Translations under genes and position numbers: made by a program
Notes under the pieces: model-generated
Databases searched by the model: none
Told to the model about the DNA's origin: nothing
The model's input: only the letters and a program-made list of their open reading frames with translations
Assembly: GCF_016924835.1 (NCBI RefSeq)
Contig: NZ_CP070480.1
Coordinates: 992,001-1,056,000 of the forward strand
Source: Rothia sp. ZJ932
Lineage (GTDB): Bacteria; Actinomycetota; Actinomycetes; Actinomycetales; Micrococcaceae
Reading direction: 5' to 3'
DNA length: 64,000 bases
In this document: in pieces, positions 34,871-41,172 of the stretch
How positions within the stretch are numbered: the first letter of the stretch is position 1
How the letters are laid out: the number at the start of each line of letters is the position of its first letter

Positions 34871-35371
34871 TTATCTTCTACCCTCTGCTTTTCCGTTGCG
34901 CATCTCCTCTATAATCAATTTGTAGTCATCCATCCATGATAGGTCACTATTTTCGTTGATTCCTAATTGAAGAGTAAAATTATCTTTAGTACTAATCTCA
35001 AGGCATTTTTTATTTTGTCCAGCATCGAGAAAAAGAGTGTTCCCTCTTCCCTTTTTTCCTCGATTGCCCCACTCCCTGCCGAGCGGAGTAGCATCCTTTA
35101 TGCTAACAGAGACAACAGAGTCATTTGGTATTCGTACTTTGGGGAAAGGGAAAAGACGAGAATCAATGTATTTGTCATAAACTTTGACATACACACCCGC
35201 TTTCCAGTATAGATAAAAGGAAGTAATAGATAGAAAGATAAATAAATTTATCAACAAAGATGGTTCATTGCCTTGCGCCAAATGTATAGTGTAGAATGCT
35301 GCGGGAATAAGTATAATTAGCACTCCTGAAATGCGATAAAGAAGTTGAACGGATGAAAGCTTGTATACCAT
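34871..35371 (-). CDS. Small two-helix membrane protein, unknown (AT-rich cargo)
   Basis: A 166-aa protein with two hydrophobic helices near the N-terminus (about 12-32 and 38-56). A soluble part follows, KAGVYVKVYDKYIDSRLFPFPKVRIPNDSVVSVSIKD, whose pattern recalls bacterial PH-like membrane proteins. Nothing more specific can be said. It is the last gene of the minus-strand cargo and starts 9 bp after the stop of a 40-codon frame. Base composition is far more AT-rich than the host chromosome, which points to transfer. Confidence 0.6.
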   Translation of the reverse strand: MVYKLSSVQLLYRISGVLIILIPAAFYTIHLAQGNEPSLLINLFIFLSITSFYLYWKAGVYVKVYDKYIDSRLFPFPKVRIPNDSVVSVSIKDATPLGREWGNRGKKGRGNTLFLDAGQNKKCLEISTKDNFTLQLGINENSDLSWMDDYKLIIEEMRNGKAEGRR

Positions 35372-35377
35372 AGTGTA

Positions 35378-35500
35378 TCAACACCTAGTTTCTTTATTTA
35401 TAAATTTGAAAACGAAGTAATCAGCAATTACCATCGTGAGGGAAAATGTCCATAATCCCATAATAATACCTAATGTTTGTCCATTAGGTTCAGCATACAT
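35378..35500 (-). CDS. Possible 40-aa membrane peptide in AT-rich cargo
   Basis: A 40-codon frame from ATG 35500 to TGA 35378 reads MYAEPNGQTLGIIMGLWTFS and continues with LTMVIADYFVFKF, one clear membrane helix, then a charged end (INKETRC). It sits between the MFS gene and the two-helix membrane protein, with its stop 6 bp from the next ATG. It may be a real small gene or the tail of a longer lost membrane protein. An upstream in-frame stop limits extension. Confidence 0.4.
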   Translation of the reverse strand: MYAEPNGQTLGIIMGLWTFSLTMVIADYFVFKFINKETRC

Positions 35501-35581
35501 ATTGTAAGGATTAAAAGGCCACCTTGTTTTTTACAAAATGTTAATCGAAAAGATTCGAAAATATAAAGAAGAGAAACTGCG

Positions 35582-36784
35582 TCATGCAATCGCACCAGTG
35601 GACCTCCTGTAGCCGTATGCTGCAATTGGGATTATTAAGAATGATAACACAGATATTAGTACTAAAGAATTTATAACGCCTATCCAAAATGACAAAAACC
35701 CATAGAATAAGGTCGTGGTTGGAATGGTCAGAGATCCAAGAAAAGAGCGGGCTACGGTTACACTTTGCATTTTTTCAGGTTTGATGATTTTTGATCGCAA
35801 GGTGTAACCTGAAATAGATATTGCGACAAATATTGCGCCTAGTAAAATCTCGTGAATAACAACAAAAAAAAGATGGCCGCTATTTAAAATATTTGGTAAT
35901 AGGGTCACTAATAATGTGGGCGGCAACAATAAGCATGATATAAAAATAGAAATATTGTATATTTTATTAATTCTATTTTCAACTAAGTAGGTAAAGGCTA
36001 GGGTGGATAGAGCACCCAGTGAAATCAATAACCCTATTAGTTCTGCGGGTAGATTATAAATATCTGCAATTAAGATATAGTATCCAGTTCCATATGCTGC
36101 CGTTATTGAAGAGAAAGCTAGCGTGGTAAAAGTTAAAAACAGCAAAGGGGTGTTTTTCTTGATTTCTTGGAGTCCGTTTTTAAGAGAGGCTTTGCTGTGG
36201 ATTTCTGTTTCTATTTTCTCGGTTATAACTGATTTCTGGTACAGGAAAGGGAATGTTCCAAATAAAAATATAATTACTCCAGAAAGTCCTAGCCCAAAGG
36301 GTCCTGAAGTCTTTTCAACGATGTATCCGGCCAGCAACGGGACAAATATTTCACAAATAGTGGAAACTCTATACAATAAAGAGTAATGCTTACCGATTCC
36401 TTCAGAAGGAATGACCTTTTGGATATATGACTCTCGTGAGAAATTAACAAAAGCTCTACCTGCAACTGCAAAAATTAATAGTAAAATATAGCTATAGAAA
36501 CTGAGAAAACCGAAAATATATAATATAAAAATTAGTATGTAAGAAGCGCCGGTTAATGCGTATCCTTGAAATAAAGTAGATTCTACGTTTTTTGAGTGCG
36601 ATAATTTGGTAAAAACCAGTGCAGTTAAGAACATTATGATTTCAGGTATTATTCTCAATATCGAGAATTCTACCGTGGTAACTTCAATAGAATGAATTAC
36701 TGTAAACAAGGAAGCTACGGTAAATAGCTCTTTACCTGAAGACTCGCCAAACCATGATAATATTGATTTATTTTTATGATTCAT
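35582..36784 (-). CDS. MFS transporter (AT-rich cargo)
   Basis: A 400-aa polytopic membrane protein with about 12 hydrophobic segments and a central cytoplasmic loop near residue 190-210. This is a Major Facilitator exporter layout. The short GRAFVNFSRESYIQKVIPSE (near 110-128) corresponds to the loop after TM4. No substrate motif is recognised. The gene is intact, very AT-rich and 54 bp downstream of the queC-like pseudogene on the same strand. The pairing suggests export of a small molecule made with the QueC-like enzyme, or self-protection (inference). Confidence 0.8.
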   Translation of the reverse strand: MNHKNKSILSWFGESSGKELFTVASLFTVIHSIEVTTVEFSILRIIPEIIMFLTALVFTKLSHSKNVESTLFQGYALTGASYILIFILYIFGFLSFYSYILLLIFAVAGRAFVNFSRESYIQKVIPSEGIGKHYSLLYRVSTICEIFVPLLAGYIVEKTSGPFGLGLSGVIIFLFGTFPFLYQKSVITEKIETEIHSKASLKNGLQEIKKNTPLLFLTFTTLAFSSITAAYGTGYYILIADIYNLPAELIGLLISLGALSTLAFTYLVENRINKIYNISIFISCLLLPPTLLVTLLPNILNSGHLFFVVIHEILLGAIFVAISISGYTLRSKIIKPEKMQSVTVARSFLGSLTIPTTTLFYGFLSFWIGVINSLVLISVLSFLIIPIAAYGYRRSTGAIA

Positions 36785-36838
36785 TTTTTAAAAAGGGTGG
36801 GGCATGATATTAATCTGCCCCACCTGGTATATTAGTAT

Positions 36839-37452
36839 TTACGCAGGAATCTTAATTAATTTTTTGGCTTCGATTCGATCTTTGCAGGGCTCACAAACAC
36901 AACATTCGCTAGTTGAGCTTACAGCACAGCTCCATGTGGCATCGATGTCCATACCAAGGTTGACACCACGCTGCATAACTTCCGCTTTAGTCATCTCTAG
37001 GTAAGGAGCAACAACTTCAAATTTTTTCCACCTTGTTCCATCGTGATTGCTTCAGAAAGCAAATTGAAATATTCAGTATTGTTATCAGGGTATGCATCCC
37101 CTTTGTGGACAGCATAATAAAGCTTTTCCGCTCCCTGGCAGATGGCGGCAGAAGCCGCTAGCGCTATAGCGATTCCAGAACCAAATGGCTTCACGGTATT
37201 AAAGATTACTTTTCGCATAACTACAGGAGCCGGGTCTCCATACAGTGCTTGTAGAGCGGGCAAAATATTCACAAAATGGTTCTCAACCCCAAGTTTTGCA
37301 GCGGTTTCCTGTGCGTAGTGTCGTTCCGCTTCAGCTTCAAATTCACCTGCATTAAAGGTAAAGGTGATCACCTCATGCCCCTAGTCTAGCAAATCGTATA
37401 GAAGGCTAGTCGAATCGGGGCCTCCGGAGAATAGCAATGCTACCTTGCTCAT
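36839..37452 (-). pseudogene. QueC-like 7-cyano-7-deazaguanine synthase family protein, broken twice
   Basis: ATG 37452 opens MSKVALLFSGGPDSTSLLYDLLD with the ATP-pyrophosphatase P-loop SGGPDST, then meets TAG. The same frame continues GHEVITFTFNAGEFEAEAERHYAQ, with FGSGIAIALAASAAICQG and AVHKGDAYPDNNTEYF (QueC-like substrate loop). After EQGGK a frame change occurs in an A6 run near 37028. The rest follows in the new frame: FEVVAPYLEMTKAEVMQRG, then the zinc site TWSCAVSSTSECCVCEPC, ending TAA at 36839. Repairing both lesions would give about 204 aa. QueC converts CDG to preQ0; related enzymes act in defence and small-molecule pathways. No other deazapurine gene is nearby. Confidence 0.82.
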
Positions 37453-37570
37453 GTGTATCTCTTTTCTGTGATAGTTACAAAAATCTTATGTGATTTTCAT
37501 CTATTTTATGGGCTGTGTCTCAGAAGTTCAAGGGCTCGTCCTGGTTTTTAAGGAGGAAGGAAGATAAAAG

Positions 37571-37884
37571 CTACGGCCCCGTATCTGGCCCTCTCGAAAT
37601 ACCAACACCCCACCCAACTCGCTGAAGACGCCTCCGCTCCTGAAACCTCTGCTCAGCCTCCACCTCCACACGCTGCTTCCGCTCCGAGGGCATCTCCAAC
37701 ACGCGCGTTGGCTGTTCACCACGATTAACTACCACAGAATCCGTCACAGCAACCCAACCAGCCACCCCAAACCAGGTGAAACTAGAAGCGTAAGTAACCG
37801 GTCTGCCCCACACACGGCTTCAATGCCCCCAGCCAACACAACAATGGTCAGGGTGCGTCGCCACCGAGGCGGGAACCGGCTCAC
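37571..37884 (-). pseudogene. Possible frameshifted small membrane protein
   Basis: From GTG 37884 one frame reads MSRFPPRWRRTLTIVVLAGG with a membrane helix. Around 37813 a neighbouring frame takes over (RPVTYASSFTWFGVAGWVAV, second helix) and runs through RGEQPTRVLEMPSERKQRVE to a stop at 37571. Together they look like a two-helix protein with a basic tail, broken by a one- or two-base change. I do not recognise a family. Its GC content is host-like, unlike the cargo beside it. Confidence 0.3.
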
Positions 37885-37996
37885 AAACCATCGCTAATAG
37901 AAGCACGATCCAAAGCCAAAGGAAGACGGACTGCGAGATTCGTGAACCACCGGTTACTACCGCACCATAACCCGCAAAACACAAAGGTGCGAAGTA

Positions 37997-38187
37997 ATGA
38001 CCGAAATTTACCTCGGACTAGACGTCGGCAAAACCACCCACCACGCTACAGCCCTGACCACCACAGGAAAGAAAAACTGGGACAAACCCCTACCCAATCG
38101 GAACCCAAAATCCGAGAATTCCTTGAAAAACTATCAGCCCAAGGAACCGTTCTACTGGTAGTGGACCAACCTAAAACAATCCACTAG
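37997..38187 (+). pseudogene. IS110-family transposase N-terminal remnant
   Basis: ATG 37997 begins MTEIYLGLDVGKTTHHATAL, the DEDD (RuvC-like) start of IS110 transposases, with the first catalytic Asp in GLDVGK. After KPLPN the frame changes (EPKIREFLEKLSAQGTVLLV follows in another frame), and then VDQPKTI runs into the stop at 38187. Only about 60 residues of roughly 400 remain. The next bases already belong to a resolvase fragment, so the two were fused by deletion or insertion. Confidence 0.8.
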
Positions 38188-38192
38188 CCGAG

Positions 38193-38450
38193 GTGGAATC
38201 CAACCTGATCTCTGAACGCACCCGGGCAGGACTTGCTGCAATGAAAGCTAAGAATGCAGGTAATGGCGCGGGTCCCGGTCGGCCTTTGAAGTTATCGGTT
38301 GCTCAACGGGGGCAGTTGGTGCGGATGCGTTCGGAGGTGAATCCCCAGACTGGCAGAGTGTGGAGTCTGCGGGAGCTCGCAGCTTTCTTTGGGGTGGGAG
38401 TATCGACAGTGGTGAGGTGCCTGGAAAAAGAAGATGTCTGGGGGCTATGA
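38193..38450 (+). pseudogene. Serine recombinase (resolvase/invertase) C-terminal fragment
   Basis: Starting from GTG 38193 the frame reads ESNLISERTRAGLAAMKAKN with GRP, the end of the catalytic domain E-helix. A helix-turn-helix follows (WSLRELAAFFGVGVSTVVRCL). The catalytic Ser domain (about 120 residues) is missing. PLAE lies in frame just upstream, so the fragment is cut at its left by the IS110 remnant. It is a likely remnant of the plasmid's multimer resolution or transposition system, not an active recombinase. Confidence 0.8.
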
Positions 38451-38515
38451 CTTTGAGCTCTGTGTCTGCTCTCTTCGCTCAATAACCTACAGCGGAACCG
38501 CTGCTGTCTGTTTTA

Positions 38516-38800
38516 GTGTCTACGTGCTGGGCAAAAATGCTGGCCAACTCATCTGCTAACCCCCAAACATCGCTAGGAGCACCAGGCGCCCTCATCTCTG
38601 ATTACATGCACTTCGCCCGCTGGTACTACAACCACAAACCCCATCGCGAATGGGACGAGCACGACTACACCCGACACAAGCGATTCATCAAGTTCCAAAG
38701 CCACGCCAAAGCCCAAGCAGAACGCAAACGCCAAGAGCACCTCAAGAAGCTACCCCCAGCTATCAAAGGACTCATGACCCTAGAGCACGAAGAAGACTAA
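38516..38800 (+). CDS. Small basic protein of plasmid, unrecognised
   Basis: A 94-codon frame with GTG start. The C-terminal two-thirds (MHFARWYYNHKPHREWDEHDYTRHKRFIKFQSHAKAQAERKRQEHLKK) is rich in His, Arg, Lys and aromatic residues and helix-like, suggesting nucleic-acid contact. The N-terminus TCWAKMLANSSANPQ does not look like a natural start, so it may be a truncated C-terminal end of a larger gene. No family can be named. It lies upstream of a T-poor stretch and the coiled-coil gene. Confidence 0.4.
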   Translation: MSTCWAKMLANSSANPQTSLGAPGALISDYMHFARWYYNHKPHREWDEHDYTRHKRFIKFQSHAKAQAERKRQEHLKKLPPAIKGLMTLEHEED

Positions 38801-38960
38801 GCAACCAAACAACACCACCACCCAAAAGCAAAGAACAAGCACAACCAAGCAAGCCACATACAGACCACAAGCCACTAAGAAAGAACCAGAGCACTACCCA
38901 AGAACACCCACCACCACTAAACTAGAAAACAAGAGAAAAACAACAGACAGACACGGGAGC
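38801..38960. other. T-poor, A/C-rich non-coding stretch
   Basis: In roughly 160 bases I count about five T and few G on the plus strand; the sequence runs through ACCAAACAACACCACC-like motifs. No gene is supported. Such extreme strand asymmetry would leave a plus-strand RNA or single strand unstructured. It may be a leading region or origin-related spacer of the plasmid. Confidence 0.5.
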
Positions 38961-39005
38961 AAAGAAGATAGAGCTTATTACCGCCTGCAGTAAGTGAAGC
39001 GAGAG

Positions 39006-39491
39006 ATGAACCAAGGCGGCTTCTTCCAAAAGTTGGTGAGGTCTAACGTTCCCCTACGGCAAGCAGAACGTGCCTTAGCGCAGATAGAGGCCCAAGCTCC
39101 AAGTAAAGCTGAGGTTCAAGAAGCTAGTAACTACGTGCAAAAAGTAGAAGATCAAGTAGCGGTAGCTCAAGAACGAACCCATCAGGCTAGAAGTACCTTA
39201 GGGGATGCTCCTGTATTAGCTGGTGTTTCTCCTGCAGTGCTTGATGAGCGCGGCATCATTCATGAACCCAACTATGAGCAAATCACAGCCCAAGCTACTG
39301 CTCAGCAACAGGAAGCGGTGCAGACCTTGAGGAAGCTTCAAGTTCCTGGGAAGGTAGCTGCAGTATGGTCTTATCATGCTCGGATGCATAAGATCATAGA
39401 GACTGCTAGTAGAAGCCGAGAGCGTATGGGCAGAGAAGAGCAAAGAGCTACCCGGGAGCCAAGTAGAGAAGGTCCCTCTTTAGGACGATAG
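39006..39491 (+). CDS. Coiled-coil plasmid protein, unrecognised (possible relaxase tail)
   Basis: A 161-aa protein (ATG 39006 with GAGAG just upstream; GTG 38994 is an alternative). Residues 15-75 and 95-125 are heptad-like helices (RQAERALAQIEAQAPSKAEV and ATAQQQEAVQTLRKLQVPGK), followed by an Arg/Glu-rich tail RERMGREEQRATREPSREGP. Coiled-coil basic ends like this occur behind relaxases of mobilisable plasmids, but no relaxase catalytic motif is present. It may be a stand-alone accessory protein or a fragment. Confidence 0.5.
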   Translation: MNQGGFFQKLVRSNVPLRQAERALAQIEAQAPSKAEVQEASNYVQKVEDQVAVAQERTHQARSTLGDAPVLAGVSPAVLDERGIIHEPNYEQITAQATAQQQEAVQTLRKLQVPGKVAAVWSYHARMHKIIETASRSRERMGREEQRATREPSREGPSLGR

Positions 39492-39747
39492 CGGGCGGGG
39501 TCGATCATACTAGTCGTGTATTTTGTCTTTCCACCTGGTAGGCAAGGCAACTTATAGCCTTAGCGCTCTTGTAGGCTGTCAAGGGTGCCGGTGGCGTCGC
39601 TGAGGCGATTCGCGTACCGCTCACCCTTGGACAACTTATAAGCGCTAAGGCTAGGGCGCTGCCTGTTCCCGGTGAAAGGTAAAGAATGAACAATAGGTAG
39701 CGGTAACAGGGTGGGGCAGAGCCTAGAGCAGTAGAAGGAAATCATAA
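39492..39747. repeat. Non-coding region with a long-range inverted repeat (origin-like)
   Basis: GCCTTAGCGCT (39557-39567) is mirrored by AGCGCTAAGGC (39641-39651). ACTTATA lies before both inner ends, and the 70 bp between holds smaller repeats (AAGGGTG...CACCCTT). No gene is visible. It could be an oriT or double-strand origin of the plasmid. Nothing else is seen in this 256-base stretch. Confidence 0.45.
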
Positions 39748-39802
39748 ATGTACTGGGCAATTACTGTTCCTAGAGGTTTCCCACACTATTTAGGGAAGAA
39801 AC

Positions 39803-40274
39803 CTATGACTTCTGATTGCCTTGTTTCTTCTCCATCCAACCTAGCCCCTGTGAAAGACCTACTAAGCCTAAAAGTCCGAAAGCAACCACTACACACCACG
39901 TCACTACCGAACCAAGAATGCTCCAGCCGCCAAGACTTCCTAGATAGACAGCAAAGACACCCAGAAAATAAGCAACTATCAAGAACACCACTGCAATAAC
40001 TATTGAGCTTGGGTCCTTCTTCTTTTCTCCTTCGCGCCTTATTTTCTCTGCATCTCGGATAACGATTTCTTCAAAAAATTGCGTGTGCTTTGCTCATAGC
40101 GGGAACCTCTTTGAACATCTCTATATTTTTCTCTGCAATCTCCTGTAAGGCCTTCACTTTTTTGTTGTGGAGTAGGACAGCTCCAAAGAGTGGTATGGGA
40201 GTAGCAAGAAGTGAGTAACACCACTGGGGATTTCGACTAAAAGATTCTTGAGTTGTTCGATCATTCTTAGTCAT
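39803..40274 (-). pseudogene. Plasmid membrane protein split by a frameshift in a T6 run
   Basis: The first frame (ATG 40274) reads MTKNDRTTQESFSRNPQWCY, a hydrophobic helix YSLLATPIPLFGAVLL, then NKKVKALQEIAEKNIEMFKE and stops after SKAHAIF at 40071. A second frame continues without gap with FEEIVIRDAEKIRREGEKKK, then two membrane helices and MEKKQGNQKS, ending at 39803. One T too many in TTTTTT (about 40075) explains the break. Unbroken it would be about 155 aa with three membrane helices. The function is unknown; it may be a surface-exclusion or entry protein. Confidence 0.65.
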
Positions 40275-40629
40275 CTTCTGTAGGTTCTTTGTTCAAAGGG
40301 TTCTTCTAACCCTATTGTGCCGAACCTGTGCAGCACCCTGGATACTGGAATATTTGTTCAGGTGTATGAAAAGAGGGTATTCCTCCCCTGTCCTGTAACA
40401 AGCTAAAGTTCTGTGTGCATCTCACTGCGATGGTTACTCGTACAGTGATTTTTATACCTCAGATGGAAGCTGTTATGGGCAAACTGGCTGTATCAAAAAC
40501 GTCTCTACGGTAGTTTTGCACCAGGTCGCAACAATATCTCTCCAAAATATCCCGCCGTGATGCCCGTCAGTAAAGGGTAAGAAGAAAACAGATGCAGTAC
40601 AGTAGGTAGCAACAGAATTTTTAAATAAC
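40275..40629. other. Gene-free plasmid segment upstream of rep
   Basis: No credible gene. It has moderate AT content and short repeats such as GTGTATGAAA and a GAGGGTATTCCTCC hairpin (near 40373). It is where a replication origin or antisense promoter might be expected, but no iteron array is visible. Confidence 0.4.
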
Positions 40630-40701
40630 GAAAGTCCCTCCGCCAAGAGGGGCTTTCCGTAAGAACATTGATGACCATCTTCCGCCAAGTTGCTGGTCAT
40701 C
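40630..40701 (+). promoter_or_regulatory. Two hairpins sharing the loop octamer CCGCCAAG upstream of rep
   Basis: Hairpin 1 (40630-40657): GAAAGTCCCTC/GAGGGGCTTTC. Hairpin 2 (40670-40701): GATGACCA/TGGTCATC. Both present CCGCCAAG in the loop or at its edge (40640-40647 and 40682-40689). They lie 45-115 bp before the rep start, where copy-number control RNAs usually act. Confidence 0.55.
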
Positions 40702-40745
40702 GGTGAGAAAACAACCATGTTGCATATACACAAGAGGTTTCTCTA

Positions 40746-41037
40746 ATGCCTAGTGTACCAGTGCAAAGTAGGAATAGCGCAAGAGCCCGGGCTAACGCCA
40801 CACTTTTTGATCTCATCACAGTCCCGTCCCATCGGGTACCCATTTCTCCTGATAACGCTCTACCCTGGCGCAGATATACGGCTCAAAAGTACCTAGCTAA
40901 TCTTTCTGCGACCAAAGCAAAAACAGCTCAAAAAATTATTGACTACATCAGCTACCGCTACCGCTTAGGCGAATATACAGCCCAGTTCACTTATGCAGAG
41001 ATCGCATCGCATCTAAGGATCTGCACTAAAACTGTGC
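40746..41037 (+). pseudogene. Replication protein, N-terminal half (split by integration)
   Basis: ATG 40746 with AGAGG 8-12 nt upstream opens MPSVPVQSRNSARARANATL. RRYTAQKYLANLSATKAKTAQKI and FTYAEIASHLRICTKTV follow, the beginning of a helix-turn-helix. At 41037 the plasmid sequence ends; the frame then runs into chromosomal bases, giving a 32-residue artefact tail to 41135. The proper continuation (QRYIHELIKNR) is at the other end of the element at 32943. This is the strongest evidence for integration of a circle. Confidence 0.75.
41004..41037 (+). repeat. Right copy of the 34-bp direct repeat (attR-like)
   Basis: Identical to 32909-32942. It lies in the rep coding frame and encodes the stretch ASHLRICTKTV of the helix-turn-helix. 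Confidence 0.85.
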
Positions 41038-41082
41038 TGCCTGCTAGCCGCGCCGCGCGTCCTGACCCTGAGCAGGGACGAG

Positions 41083-41142
41083 TCACCTTTAAATGCATGA
41101 TTTACCCCTGGGCTAGAGGTGAATCATGCATCTAAAGGTGAA
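41083..41142. repeat. Dispersed palindromic repeat, copy 3
   Basis: Arms TCACCTTTAAATGCATGATT (41083 on) and its complement AATCATGCATCTAAAGGTGA (ending 41141) match those of copies 1 and 2. It lies 31 bp beyond the cobA stop (minus strand) and just outside the plasmid's right end. Confidence 0.85.
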
Positions 41143-41172
41143 TGACGCGCACACCCGGCGGGTAGCGCAGAA

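Larger units (their letters stand above)
32909..41037. mobile_element. Integrated plasmid, about 8.1 kb, rep gene split across its two ends
   Basis: A 34-bp perfect direct repeat bounds the region (32909-32942 and 41004-41037). The right end holds the first 97 residues of a replication-type protein, ending in HLRICTKTV inside the repeat. The left end holds the continuation HLRICTKTVQRYIHELIKNR, so joining the two ends restores one rep frame of about 333 aa. Between them lie parA plus a ribbon-helix-helix gene, resolvase and IS110 remnants, a coiled-coil protein and an AT-rich cargo. Unit length is 8095 bp. No complete integrase is visible. Confidence 0.85.

Noticed and set aside
40473-40733. 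86-codon minus-strand frame upstream of rep
   Set aside because: Overlaps the conserved hairpin pair, has no ribosome binding site, and its composition is unlike a protein.
32909-41037. Prophage or tRNA-targeted integrative element
   Set aside because: No capsid, portal, terminase or intact integrase genes, and no tRNA gene overlaps either repeat. Plasmid genes (split rep, par) dominate.
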